From the NCBI GenBank assembly GCA_902525995.1, contig CABZJG010000053.1, forward strand, positions 1 through 10,372: 10,372 bases of DNA, given 5' to 3'. The stretch comes from Paracoccaceae bacterium. GTDB lineage: Bacteria; Pseudomonadota; Alphaproteobacteria; Rhodobacterales; Rhodobacteraceae. How positions within the stretch are numbered: position 1 is the first letter of the stretch; each line of letters starts with the position of its first letter. The notes below the pieces were generated by a model. The model did not search any database and was not told where the DNA came from. It was given only the letters and a program-made list of their open reading frames with translations. Positions 1-6,847 of this stretch are shown here, piece after piece. A program made the position numbers and the translations under genes.

Positions 1-453
1 CATTGATGGATTTGGTTTAGAAGGATGGTCATCCGCAACTTGAGCCGTGGCAAACCAAGACGCAATCTCATAGCTATCAAGCAAAGCATTCAAGCCTCGG
101 CGCGACTTTCCAGTTGCAATCCCAAGAGCATAATTTGGCCGTCTATGTAATTTTTCTAACACTTCATAAACGCCGGGGTAAAATTTGGATTTAGCCCCTT
201 TGAGGCGTGCTTCCGCAAAAGCCAATTTATAGACTTCAGAGCATCGCTCACGGACTTCCTGCGGTTCATCTGGAAGCAAATGGGAAAATGCTTCCGACAG
301 GGATAGCCCAACAATTGATAGGATGTCGCGATGTGTTGGTACTGGTTGATTTATGACCATAAAAGCGTTTTGCATTGCGTTTGTGATTTGTGACTGGCTA
401 TCCACCAAAGTGCCATCAACATCAAATAAAATTAGGTAGTCTTTTGCGGCCAA
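1..453 (-). CDS. HAD-superfamily hydrolase (phosphoglycolate phosphatase-like), 3' end outside window
   Basis: The first 151 codons of a HAD phosphatase are visible; the gene continues past base 1. Motif I is DVDGTLVDS at residues 11-19, with the nucleophile Asp11 and acid/base Asp13. Motif II is the Thr in GIATGKS (about residue 114). The motif III lysine lies in HPSKPNP (about residue 146). A helical cap region sits between motifs I and II, as in subfamily IA enzymes such as Gph. The substrate cannot be told from sequence; a small phosphomonoester is likely. The frame has no ATG before codon 27, which is inside the fold, so the start must be the TTG at 453-451. A GAGG ribosome-binding sequence lies 11 bases upstream, inside the last codons of rluC. 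It follows the rluC stop codon directly and in the same frame, separated by one codon. Family call is confident; exact start is inferred. Confidence 0.88.
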   Translation of the reverse strand, partial: MAAKDYLILFDVDGTLVDSQSQITNAMQNAFMVINQPVPTHRDILSIVGLSLSEAFSHLLPDEPQEVRERCSEVYKLAFAEARLKGAKSKFYPGVYEVLEKLHRRPNYALGIATGKSRRGLNALLDSYEIASWFATAQVADDHPSKPNPSM

Positions 454-456
454 TGA

Positions 457-1500
457 CTATACCGCCTCAAATGGATCATCGGATACATCTTTGAAACTCC
501 ATTGGAATGTAGACCAAGTTTCCGACATATGGCGGGGCAAATCGGCAGTAAAACTGACAATCTTACGTGTTGCTGGATGTTGAAAAGAAATATATCGGGC
601 ATGCAGATGGAGCTTTCGGCTTATGTCTCCGCCCAACTGTGCACCCCAGCCATCACCAAGGTTTTCTTGACCCGAACCACCGTACTTTCCATCGCCAATA
701 ATGGGATGCCCAATTTCTGCCATATGGACCCGCAATTGATGGGTCCGGCCCGTGATCGGTGATAAAGCCACCCATGCTGCCCGTTTTGCCAGCTGATTTA
801 TGACGGCATAATCAGTCGTTGCCCGCTTTGCATCGTCGAATTGCGCCAGATCTCGAGGGTGAATGCACTGCATCTTTTCACCCTCGCCCCTGCTGCCTCG
901 ACCGGGCGCTTTTCTCAAGGCATATTTGACAGTGCCCATTTTAGGGCTTGGCACACCTGCTACAGCCGCCCAGTAAATTTTGCGCGTTTCGCGATGGCGG
1001 AAGGCTTCGGTAAGAGCTTGAGCAACTTTGCGCGTCCGCGCCATTACTAAAACCCCAGAGGTGTCCTTATCCAGTCGGTGCACCAGTTTTGGCTTTTCTT
1101 CATTGCCAAAACGTAATGCCTCGGACATGCCATCCACATGACGCTTTTGCTTACTACCGCCCTGCGTTGGCAAACCAGCCGGTTTATTTAACACAATCAG
1201 ATGGTTATCTTTATAGATCACCGCCGCCTGTATCATCTTGGTATCATCTGGTGAAATTAAACGATGTCCACTTGGTCGATCCAAGCCACTTTCCTGCGGC
1301 ATCGGAGGTATACGTATCACTTGACCCGCTTCTATTCGACTTGCGGCTTTACAACGTGAGCGATCAATGCGCAGTTCACCTTTGCGGCACATTTTTTCGA
1401 TCCGCGCTTGGCCAACAAACTGATACCTACGCTTGAGCCAGCGATCTAATCTTTGCCCCCCATCCTCGGGGGAAACAACAATATGCTCAACCCCGCTCAT
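457..1500 (-). CDS. rluC: RluC-type 23S rRNA pseudouridine synthase (RluA family)
   Basis: A 347-residue cytoplasmic enzyme that isomerises uridine to pseudouridine in RNA. An S4-like RNA-binding domain occupies about residues 16-62, starting at QRLDRWLKRR. The catalytic domain carries the family motif HRLDKDTSG at 141-149, with Asp144 as the predicted nucleophile, and the later motif GRTHQLRVH followed by HPIIGDGKYGG. The S4 domain plus length fits RluC (in E. coli, 23S positions 955, 2504 and 2580) or RluD; E. coli-type specificity is inferred from this gene neighbourhood in Rhodobacterales, not proven. Its ATG overlaps the crcB stop in an ATGA junction of 4 bases, so translation is probably coupled to crcB. 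Only a weak GGGTGG-like ribosome site is present. The C-terminal GAGGCGG supplies the likely ribosome site of the HAD gene that follows. Confidence 0.9.
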   Translation of the reverse strand: MSGVEHIVVSPEDGGQRLDRWLKRRYQFVGQARIEKMCRKGELRIDRSRCKAASRIEAGQVIRIPPMPQESGLDRPSGHRLISPDDTKMIQAAVIYKDNHLIVLNKPAGLPTQGGSKQKRHVDGMSEALRFGNEEKPKLVHRLDKDTSGVLVMARTRKVAQALTEAFRHRETRKIYWAAVAGVPSPKMGTVKYALRKAPGRGSRGEGEKMQCIHPRDLAQFDDAKRATTDYAVINQLAKRAAWVALSPITGRTHQLRVHMAEIGHPIIGDGKYGGSGQENLGDGWGAQLGGDISRKLHLHARYISFQHPATRKIVSFTADLPRHMSETWSTFQWSFKDVSDDPFEAV

Positions 1501-1850
1501 GATGTTGCCACCCGCATTATTTGCACCCCTAAAAGAACCGCGGCCAAAGACCCAACAACACTTATACCGACATAGCCCAAAGCAAACATCGCTCGCCCAG
1601 CCTCATAAAGGCGGAAAGCATCAAGCGAAAATGCAGAAAAGGTCGTGAAACCACCGAGCACACCAGTCATGAGCAATAATATCAAACGATCATCGAACCG
1701 CGACGCCAGATAGACAAAGCCTAATCCCATCAAAAATGACCCGATAATATTGACGGTTAAAGTGCCATAAGGAAATGTCACCTGCTGCACCACTACAAAA
1801 CATAGCAAAGCCCCAATAGCGCCGCCCATAGAAACCATTAAATAACTCAT
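1497..1850 (-). CDS. crcB: CrcB/Fluc fluoride ion channel
   Basis: A 117-residue inner-membrane protein with four predicted hydrophobic segments (about 4-24, 29-49, 56-76, 88-112). CrcB/Fluc proteins form dual-topology dimers that let toxic fluoride leave the cytoplasm. Family signatures are GGAIGA (9-14), the pore-region GTLTVNIIGSFLMG (about 29-42) with its conserved Asn, and GGFTTFSAFS (about 65-75) carrying the paired Phe residues and the TTFS element that lines the fluoride path. An unusual point is residue 17: the family normally has Arg-Tyr/Trp after GAxL, but here it is Cys-Phe (codons TGT TTT). The gene lies 43 bases after rarA and overlaps rluC by 4 bases. No fluoride riboswitch was recognised in the short gap, so expression is probably set by the operon promoter. 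The ribosome site is weak (ATGGA). Confidence 0.9.
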   Translation of the reverse strand: MSYLMVSMGGAIGALLCFVVVQQVTFPYGTLTVNIIGSFLMGLGFVYLASRFDDRLILLLMTGVLGGFTTFSAFSLDAFRLYEAGRAMFALGYVGISVVGSLAAVLLGVQIMRVATS

Positions 1851-1893
1851 GGGCAGTCCATCAATCTTTGGCGCGAATTTGTCAAGCTAAGGC

Positions 1894-3204
1894 TTAGGGC
1901 TTTGGGTTCCGCTTCTCACGCAGCTTGTTGAAATATTGAACCCGTTTTTGCAATTCGCGTTCAAACCCTCGTTCAACGGGCTGGTATATAGCCGGACGGT
2001 CCATATGATCCGGAAAATAATTCTGCCCTGAAAACCCGTCCTCTGCATCGTGATCATAAGCATAGCCTTCCCCATATCCTTGCTGTTTCATAAGCGCGGT
2101 TGGGGCATTTCGAATATGCAAAGGTGGAGGCTCTGATCCATTTGTTTTGGCGAGCGCGCGAGCAGATTTATAAGCAACATAGCCTGCATTGGATTTCGGT
2201 GCCAAAGCCAGATAAATAACGGCCTGAGCAATCGCCAGCTCACCCTCGGGACTACCAAGGCGCTCATATGTTTCCCAGGCCTGTATGCAAATATTTTGCG
2301 CCTCTAAATCAGCCAGCCCTATGTCCTCGACTGCCATGCGCAGAATTCTTCTTGCCAAATAGCGTGGATCCTCTCCACCCTCAAACATGCGGGCAAGCCA
2401 ATAAACCGCAGCATCAGGGTCAGATCCCCTAACAGATTTATGCAGCGCTGAAATCAGATTATCGTGTTCTTCTCCGGATTTGTCGTACTTGGATGCTTTT
2501 CGCGTCAATCGTTTTTGCAGATCATGTAAAGTTAATTCGCCATATACCTGCCAATTGGCAATTTGTTCGACTAGATTGATCAAAGCTCTGCCATCACCAT
2601 CTGCCATTGAAATTAACATTGGGCGCGCTTGCTTACTGATCGGAAGACTAACGCCCAATTCATTTTCCGCCCTTTCCAACAGATCATCAAGCTCTGTATC
2701 TGATAGCCGTGACAGCACCATCACTTGGGCTCTGGACAAGAGCGCAGCGTTTAACTCAAATGATGGGTTTTCGGTGGTTGCACCAACCAACAGGATAGTG
2801 CCATCTTCCATATGGGGCAAAAATCCATCTTGCTGGGCCTTGTTAAACCTGTGGATTTCGTCCACAAACAACAAGGTTCTGCGACCATTATTGGCCCGAA
2901 TTTTAGCGGCTTCAAAACAACGTTTCAGGTCAGCAACGCCCGTAAATATAGCGCTAATCTGTTCAAAATGAAGATTTGTTTGATCTGCTAACAGTCGTGC
3001 TAAAGTGGTCTTGCCAACCCCAGGGGGACCCCAAAAGATAATCGAGCCAAGTTTGCCCGATGCCAACATAGCGCCGAGTGGTGCATCAGTATCTAGAATT
3101 TGGGACTGACCAATAACTTGATCAACTGACTTTGGCCGCAACCTCTCTGCGAGTGGTTGAAGTTGGTTATCAGCTTGATCAGATGTTTTGAATAGATCGC
3201 TCAT
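1894..3204 (-). CDS. rarA: Replication-associated recombination protein A (RarA/MgsA), AAA+ ATPase
   Basis: A 436-residue clamp-loader-like AAA+ ATPase of the RarA/MgsA/WRNIP1 family, which forms tetramers and acts at stalled or gapped replication forks. Walker A is GPPGVGKTT at 59-67, Walker B LLFVDE at 111-116 (followed by IHRF), sensor 1 is in GATTENPSF at 141-149, and the arginine finger is Arg158 in LLSRAQ. The C-terminal half contains the MgsA-type tetramerisation region, with conserved RRILRMAVEDIGLAD-type sequence near residues 285-300 and YGxGYxYDH near residue 375. Length is typical. Its ATG overlaps the protease stop in an ATGA junction, and an AAGG ribosome site lies inside the last protease codons, 8 bases upstream. 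The link to a periplasmic protease is positional; no functional partnership is implied beyond co-transcription. Confidence 0.96.
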   Translation of the reverse strand: MSDLFKTSDQADNQLQPLAERLRPKSVDQVIGQSQILDTDAPLGAMLASGKLGSIIFWGPPGVGKTTLARLLADQTNLHFEQISAIFTGVADLKRCFEAAKIRANNGRRTLLFVDEIHRFNKAQQDGFLPHMEDGTILLVGATTENPSFELNAALLSRAQVMVLSRLSDTELDDLLERAENELGVSLPISKQARPMLISMADGDGRALINLVEQIANWQVYGELTLHDLQKRLTRKASKYDKSGEEHDNLISALHKSVRGSDPDAAVYWLARMFEGGEDPRYLARRILRMAVEDIGLADLEAQNICIQAWETYERLGSPEGELAIAQAVIYLALAPKSNAGYVAYKSARALAKTNGSEPPPLHIRNAPTALMKQQGYGEGYAYDHDAEDGFSGQNYFPDHMDRPAIYQPVERGFERELQKRVQYFNKLREKRNPKP

Positions 3205-4592
3205 AAGCGAAACCTTAACATAATTTGGCGAGAACCGCGTTGAATTAAAATCGCTCCGCGACGGCTATTTTGTCTCAAAAACTCGTCAATATCGTTTCCC
3301 GATCGTAGCTGCCGTCCGTTTGCTTCAAGAATGATATCGCCTGCTTTTAACCCAATACGCACTGCTAAGGGACCCGGGTCAATCACAACAAAACCTTTGC
3401 TGTCCCAAGGCAGTTGCAATTCTGCCTGAACTGCCGGGTTAATCGAACTGATAATGAGCCCTGGAAGGAAATCACGCCGATCAAATGCAATGATTTTCCG
3501 AGGGGGATCGTCAGGGGCAGCAGCAAGCCCAACCAAAATATTTTTGCGCCCTTCGGAGTTCACTCGTGTGATATCCGCATTTGCCCCAATTCCTGCAACA
3601 GACAGGCGATACATCATTTCAGCGGGCGTGGTAACAGGGTGGCCCTGTACTGCCCCAATGACGTCCCCGACGGCAAAGCCGGCGGCTTTAAAGGGGCTAA
3701 GATTGTGCAGAGCCGTAATGACCATGCCAGCTGTCAGATCAACGCCAAGCCCTTTTGCAAGATCTGGTGTTAAAGGTTGCCCAGACATACCGGCCCAAGG
3801 TCTTTCAAACTTGGTATAACCTGCCTTTGCCTGCGCCACAAACTGGCGAACTAAACTGGCAGGAATGGCAAACCCAATTCCGTTTGATCCCCCTGAGCGT
3901 GTCAAAATTGAGGTATTTATTCCTATCAATCGCCCAGAAATATCAACCAATGCGCCGCCAGAGTTACCCGGGTTTATTGGTGCATCAGTCTGAATAAAAT
4001 ACCCCCGCCCACTTCCTTGGGCGGCGCCAGAACGAGCAAGCCCTGAAACGATGCCGCTGCTTACAGTTTGGCCAACTCCAAATGGATTGCCGATCGCCAA
4101 GACCAACTCACCAACTTCGACGGTTTCGCTTTGCCTCAAATTCAAAAATGGAAGGGGCGCTGCCGTATCAACTTTAAGAACCGCTAAATCACTTTGCTCA
4201 TCACTCAAAAGCGGTATGGCAGAAAATTCCTGCCCATCATTCAACACAACCCGAATGTCGGTAGCGCCGGCAACAACATGATAATTTGAAACAACAATGC
4301 CGCCTTCGCTTAAAATAACGCCCGATCCAAGCGAGTTTTGCACCTGTGGGCGTGTGTTTCCAAAATCTCTGAAAAAATTGCCAAAAAATGGGTCATTTTG
4401 AAACGGGCTGATGCGAGCTTCGACCACTCGTTGTGCATAGATATTTACAACTGCCGGCGCCGATTTTTTGACGAGTGGCGCAAAACTTAAAGTGATTTCA
4501 GACTTTGAAGACGGCACTTGAACATCAGCATTTGCTGCAACAGGTGCACCCAAAATCACAATCAAAATCAAACTAATGCAACGCTGGATCAC
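3201..4592 (-). CDS. Do-family periplasmic serine endoprotease (DegP/DegQ/MucD type)
   Basis: A 463-residue exported trypsin-like protease for quality control of misfolded envelope proteins. A signal peptide covers about residues 1-22, with probable cleavage after ANA. The catalytic triad is His105 (SNYHVVAGA), Asp135 (SDLAVL) and Ser211 (PGNSGGAL). The LA-loop region (about 60-85) is short and Phe-rich, nearer to DegQ than to E. coli DegP. Two PDZ domains follow (about 265-357 and 370-461), the second containing GLKAGDIILEANGR. The start is GTG at 4592-4590: an AGGAGG ribosome site lies 5 bases upstream, and the ATG at 4608 is out of frame. The gene comes after the rplQ terminator, so it heads a separate unit, and a heat-shock-like promoter lies just upstream. 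It ends with a 4-base overlap with rarA. Family is certain; the choice between degP, degQ and mucD is not. Confidence 0.95.
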   Translation of the reverse strand: MIQRCISLILIVILGAPVAANADVQVPSSKSEITLSFAPLVKKSAPAVVNIYAQRVVEARISPFQNDPFFGNFFRDFGNTRPQVQNSLGSGVILSEGGIVVSNYHVVAGATDIRVVLNDGQEFSAIPLLSDEQSDLAVLKVDTAAPLPFLNLRQSETVEVGELVLAIGNPFGVGQTVSSGIVSGLARSGAAQGSGRGYFIQTDAPINPGNSGGALVDISGRLIGINTSILTRSGGSNGIGFAIPASLVRQFVAQAKAGYTKFERPWAGMSGQPLTPDLAKGLGVDLTAGMVITALHNLSPFKAAGFAVGDVIGAVQGHPVTTPAEMMYRLSVAGIGANADITRVNSEGRKNILVGLAAAPDDPPRKIIAFDRRDFLPGLIISSINPAVQAELQLPWDSKGFVVIDPGPLAVRIGLKAGDIILEANGRQLRSGNDIDEFLRQNSRRGAILIQRGSRQIMLRFRL

Positions 4593-4618
4593 CGCCGCCT
4601 CCTATCATGCTGTTTCAG

Positions 4619-4647
4619 ATATGGAGGTTTGAGAAAGGGATGACAAG
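4619..4647 (-). promoter_or_regulatory. Candidate heat-shock (sigma-32/RpoH) promoter for the protease operon
   Basis: On the minus strand, CTTGTCA (4647-4641) is followed after exactly 14 bases by CTCCATAT (4626-4619). The E. coli RpoH consensus is CTTGAAA, 13-15 bases, CCCCATNT, so the match is 5 of 7 in the -35 element and 7 of 8 in the -10 element. The looser alphaproteobacterial form (CTTG, 17-18 bases, CYTATNT) is matched less fully. Predicted transcription would start near 4612, giving a leader of about 20 bases ending in the AGGAGG site of the protease. Heat-shock control of a Do-type protease is biologically sensible. This is a sequence match only. Confidence 0.5.
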
Positions 4648-4668
4648 CCAACGGTTACCCACAAATAG

Positions 4669-4698
4669 CAAAAACCCCCGCAGACATTGCGAGGGTTT
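4669..4698 (-). terminator. Rho-independent terminator after rplQ
   Basis: On the minus strand a 10-base stem AAACCCTCGC (4698-4689) pairs with GCGGGGGTTT (4681-4672), with a single G-U pair and a 7-base loop, and runs into a T tract ending at 4670. It begins 23 bases after the rplQ stop codon. This closes the ribosomal protein transcription unit and separates it from the protease operon. Confidence 0.85.
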
Positions 4699-4721
4699 CC
4701 CATGAACTACTAAATCAGTGT

Positions 4722-5141
4722 TTAGTCTTCTACCGCTTCTTCTGCAGCAATCCGTGCTTTGTCACCTGCGCCCTTGGCTTCTGGGTCGCGGTCAACAAAT
4801 TCAATGATGGCCATTGGGGCCATATCGCCGTAGCGGAAACCGGCGCGCAGGATACGCACATAGCCGCCCTGGCGCTCTTTGTAGCGCGGGCCGAGAACAT
4901 CAAAAAGCTTGCTGACGTATTGATCTTCTTTCAGCTGAGATGCCGCGAGACGGAGGGCGTGAAGATCGCCGCGTTTGCCGAGAGTGATTAGTTTTTCGAC
5001 AATCGGGCGAAGCTCTTTAGCCTTTGGCAACGTTGTCTTTATTTGCTCATGCTCAATCAACGAGCCCGCCATATTCGCCCATAGGGCTTTACGGTGTTCG
5101 TGAGTTCTATTGAGACGGCGGTAACCTTTTGCGTGACGCAT
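4722..5141 (-). CDS. rplQ: 50S ribosomal protein L17 (bL17)
   Basis: A 139-residue ribosomal protein of the large subunit, near the peptide exit tunnel. It matches bL17 along its whole core: MRHAKGYRRLNR at the start, HRKALWANMAGSLIEHE (17-33), IKTTLPKAKELRPIVEKLITL (about 34-54), LFDVLGPRYKERQGGYVRILR (about 79-99) and APMAIIEFVDRD. The C-terminus has an extra acidic/Ala-rich tail of about 20 residues relative to E. coli L17 (127 residues), common in alphaproteobacteria. The ATG at 5141 has a good AGGAG ribosome site 7 bases upstream. It is the last gene of the alpha operon; a terminator follows. The 166-base gap to rpoA is long for this operon and holds repeats described separately. Confidence 0.98.
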   Translation of the reverse strand: MRHAKGYRRLNRTHEHRKALWANMAGSLIEHEQIKTTLPKAKELRPIVEKLITLGKRGDLHALRLAASQLKEDQYVSKLFDVLGPRYKERQGGYVRILRAGFRYGDMAPMAIIEFVDRDPEAKGAGDKARIAAEEAVED

Positions 5142-5230
5142 TTCTATCTCCTAATATTTATTTTCTTTGTCTGGCAGCCGATGCGTGTCAGCCGCTCTCC
5201 TTGGGGCGGGATTGCCCAGTTTTGCACTGC

Positions 5231-5263
5231 GGTATGACGTCGGTATTGCGTCAGTATCGCAAC
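5231..5263. repeat. Three degenerate 11-base tandem repeats in the rpoA-rplQ gap
   Basis: Consecutive units GGTATGACGTC (5231-5241), GGTATTGCGTC (5242-5252) and AGTATCGCAAC (5253-5263) repeat at exactly 11 bases. The first two match at 9 of 11 positions and the third matches the second at 7 of 11. The same stretch contains the inverted repeat TTGCG/CGCAA (5246-5250 and 5258-5262, loop of 7), and it abuts the 10-base palindrome GCGAATTCGC at 5267-5276. Function unknown; it may be a protein-binding site or part of the rplQ leader, or chance. Confidence 0.4.
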
Positions 5264-5307
5264 GGTGCGAATTCGCCCCACCAAAAGTACCTTGGTCCGG
5301 CAAAACT

Positions 5308-6324
5308 TTAAAAGTTGTCTTCGAACTTTTTCGCCAGATCTTCGATATTGTCCGGCGGCCAGTCTTCGACATCCATGCCAAGATGCAGACCCATACCCGA
5401 CAGCACTTCTTTGATCTCGTTCAAAGATTTGCGGCCAAAGTTTGGTGTGCGCAGCATCTCTGCTTCGGTTTTCTGGATCAGATCGCCGATATAAACGATA
5501 TTGTCGTTCTTCAGGCAGTTGGCAGAGCGCACTGACAGCTCAAGCTCGTCGACCTTTTTCAACAGAAGCGGGTTAAACTCAAGCCCGTCATCGTCATCTT
5601 GATGGCCAGCGGCTTCTGGCTCTTCAAAGTTGACGAAAATTGACAGTTGGTCCTGCAAAATGCGCGCTGCGTAAGCCACGGCATCATCCGGTGTGACAGA
5701 CCCATCTGTTTCCAGCTTCATTGTCAGCTTGTCATAATCCAAAACCTGGCCTTCACGGGTCGGCTGAACGTCATAAGATACGCGCTTGACCGGTGAATAG
5801 ATGGCATCAATCGGGATCAATCCAATGGGCGAGTCTTCAGGCTTATTTTTATCCGCAGAGACATAGCCTTTGCCCGTATTGACGGTCAGTTCCATGTAAA
5901 GTTCTGCGCCATCGTCAAGATGGCACAGTACATGGTCCTTGTTCAAAACCTCAATACCCGCGCTTTCGGAAATATCGCCCGCAGTAACCACTGCAGGGCC
6001 TTTTGCGCTGACAGTCAGTCGCTTTGGCCCTTCAACTTCCATCTGCAGAGCAACGCCCTTTAGGTTCAAAACAATGTCGGTCACATCTTCGCCGACACCG
6101 GCAACAGATGAAAACTCATGCAGTACATTGTCGATCTGTACGCTGGTAACGGCCGCGCCCTGCAGGCTGCTCATCAGCACCCGGCGCAAAGCGTTGCCCA
6201 ATGTTAGTCCAAATCCGCGCTCGAGCGGCTCTGCGACAACAGTTGCTTGTCGGGTGGGTTCATTTCCCGGCTTCACTTCCAGCTGTGCTGGTTTGATCAA
6301 TTCTGCCCAGTTCTTATGGATCAT
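5308..6324 (-). CDS. rpoA: DNA-directed RNA polymerase alpha subunit
   Basis: The 338-residue alpha subunit, whose dimer scaffolds RNA polymerase assembly and whose C-terminal domain contacts upstream promoter DNA and activators. The N-terminal domain (about 1-230) has GFGLTLGNALRRVLMSSLQGAA near residues 37-58. The C-terminal domain (about 250-338) has VRSANCLKND, containing the DNA-contacting Arg, Asn, Cys and Lys equivalent to E. coli 265-271, and NFGRKSLNEIKEVL, containing the Gly-Lys-Ser contacts. An acidic patch (QDDDDGLEF) marks the linker. I chose ATG 6324: the protein then begins MIHKNWAELIKP as in other alphaproteobacteria, and GGAGG lies 5 bases upstream. The ATG at 6336 adds four residues and has no properly spaced ribosome site. 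It sits between rpsK and rplQ, the standard alpha-operon position; rpsD is absent here. Confidence 0.98.
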   Translation of the reverse strand: MIHKNWAELIKPAQLEVKPGNEPTRQATVVAEPLERGFGLTLGNALRRVLMSSLQGAAVTSVQIDNVLHEFSSVAGVGEDVTDIVLNLKGVALQMEVEGPKRLTVSAKGPAVVTAGDISESAGIEVLNKDHVLCHLDDGAELYMELTVNTGKGYVSADKNKPEDSPIGLIPIDAIYSPVKRVSYDVQPTREGQVLDYDKLTMKLETDGSVTPDDAVAYAARILQDQLSIFVNFEEPEAAGHQDDDDGLEFNPLLLKKVDELELSVRSANCLKNDNIVYIGDLIQKTEAEMLRTPNFGRKSLNEIKEVLSGMGLHLGMDVEDWPPDNIEDLAKKFEDNF

Positions 6325-6395
6325 GCGTCCCTCCATTCCTGCAACTGCCCCATGTCCAAAAAGTCAGTCGCGCCCGAGGTTAAAAAGACGAATAC

Positions 6396-6424
6396 TTGGG
6401 GGCAGAAACACATTCTGTCCCCAA
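6396..6424 (-). promoter_or_regulatory. Strong hairpin in the rpsK-rpoA gap
   Basis: TTGGGG (6424-6419) pairs with CCCCAA (6401-6396) and, after one A-C mismatch, CAGAA (6417-6413) pairs with TTCTG (6407-6403) around a 5-base loop. It begins 15 bases after the rpsK stop. A TTTTT run follows only 9 bases after the stem base (6386-6382), too far for a textbook terminator. It may be an attenuator, an RNase processing site or a stabiliser that adjusts the rpoA level relative to S11. Confidence 0.55.
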
Positions 6425-6439
6425 TCTAAAACTTATTAA

Positions 6440-6832
6440 TTAGACCCGGCGACGCTTTGGCGGCCGACAGCCGTTATGCGCAATAGGGGTCACATCACGT
6501 ATAGAGGTAATGTTAAATCCGACTGCGGCCAGAGCGCGAAGCGCGCTTTCGCGACCTGATCCCGGACCTTGCACTTCCACCTCAAGCGTTTTTACGCCAT
6601 GGTCTTGTGCTTTACGGCCAGCACCCTCTGCCGCCATTTGAGCAGCGTAGGGGGTAGATTTACGCGACCCTTTGAACCCCATGGTGCCCGCAGACGACCA
6701 TGCGATTGCGTTGCCTTGCACATCGGAAATAAGAATTTTGGTGTTGTTGAACGAAGAGTTCACATGTGCAACACCGGCTGCGATATTCTTGGAAACTTTT
6801 TTCTTGCCTACGCGGCGAGTATCTCGTGCCAT
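6440..6832 (-). CDS. rpsK: 30S ribosomal protein S11 (uS11)
   Basis: A 130-residue small-subunit protein of the platform, near the mRNA exit and the E site. It matches uS11 throughout: HVNSSFNNTKILISDVQGNA (about 23-42), AWSSAGTMGFKGSRKSTPYAAQ (about 44-65), VEVQGPGSGRESALRAL (about 85-101) and the C-terminus RDVTPIAHNGCRPPKRRRV. Length is standard (E. coli 129). The ATG at 6832 has a GAGAGGG ribosome site about 8 bases upstream. Only 15 bases separate it from rpsM, as expected in an alpha operon. A hairpin follows the stop codon. Confidence 0.99.
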   Translation of the reverse strand: MARDTRRVGKKKVSKNIAAGVAHVNSSFNNTKILISDVQGNAIAWSSAGTMGFKGSRKSTPYAAQMAAEGAGRKAQDHGVKTLEVEVQGPGSGRESALRALAAVGFNITSIRDVTPIAHNGCRPPKRRRV

Positions 6833-6847
6833 AACTGATGCCCTCTC

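Noticed and set aside
1857..1885. Perfect -35 hexamer TTGACA (minus strand, 1885-1880) before crcB
   Set aside because: No acceptable -10 box at 16-18 bases (GATGGA at 17), so an internal crcB promoter is not supported.
1851..1893. Possible fluoride riboswitch before crcB
   Set aside because: The gap is only 43 bases and lacks the folded motif; crcB is internal to an operon.
2480..2971. 163-residue plus-strand open frame opposite rarA
   Set aside because: Lies wholly within the conserved AAA+ coding region with no motif of its own.
3454..3819. 121-residue plus-strand open frame opposite the protease
   Set aside because: Antisense shadow of the PDZ region; no family resemblance.
6325..6336. 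Four-residue N-terminal extension of RpoA (ATG 6336)
   Set aside because: CAGGA directly abuts that ATG with no spacing, whereas ATG 6324 has GGAGG at 5 bases and gives the canonical MIHKNW start.
5939..6439. 166-residue plus-strand open frame opposite rpoA
   Set aside because: Mirror frame of a highly conserved gene; composition is low-complexity Ser/Thr/Pro as expected from antisense coding DNA.
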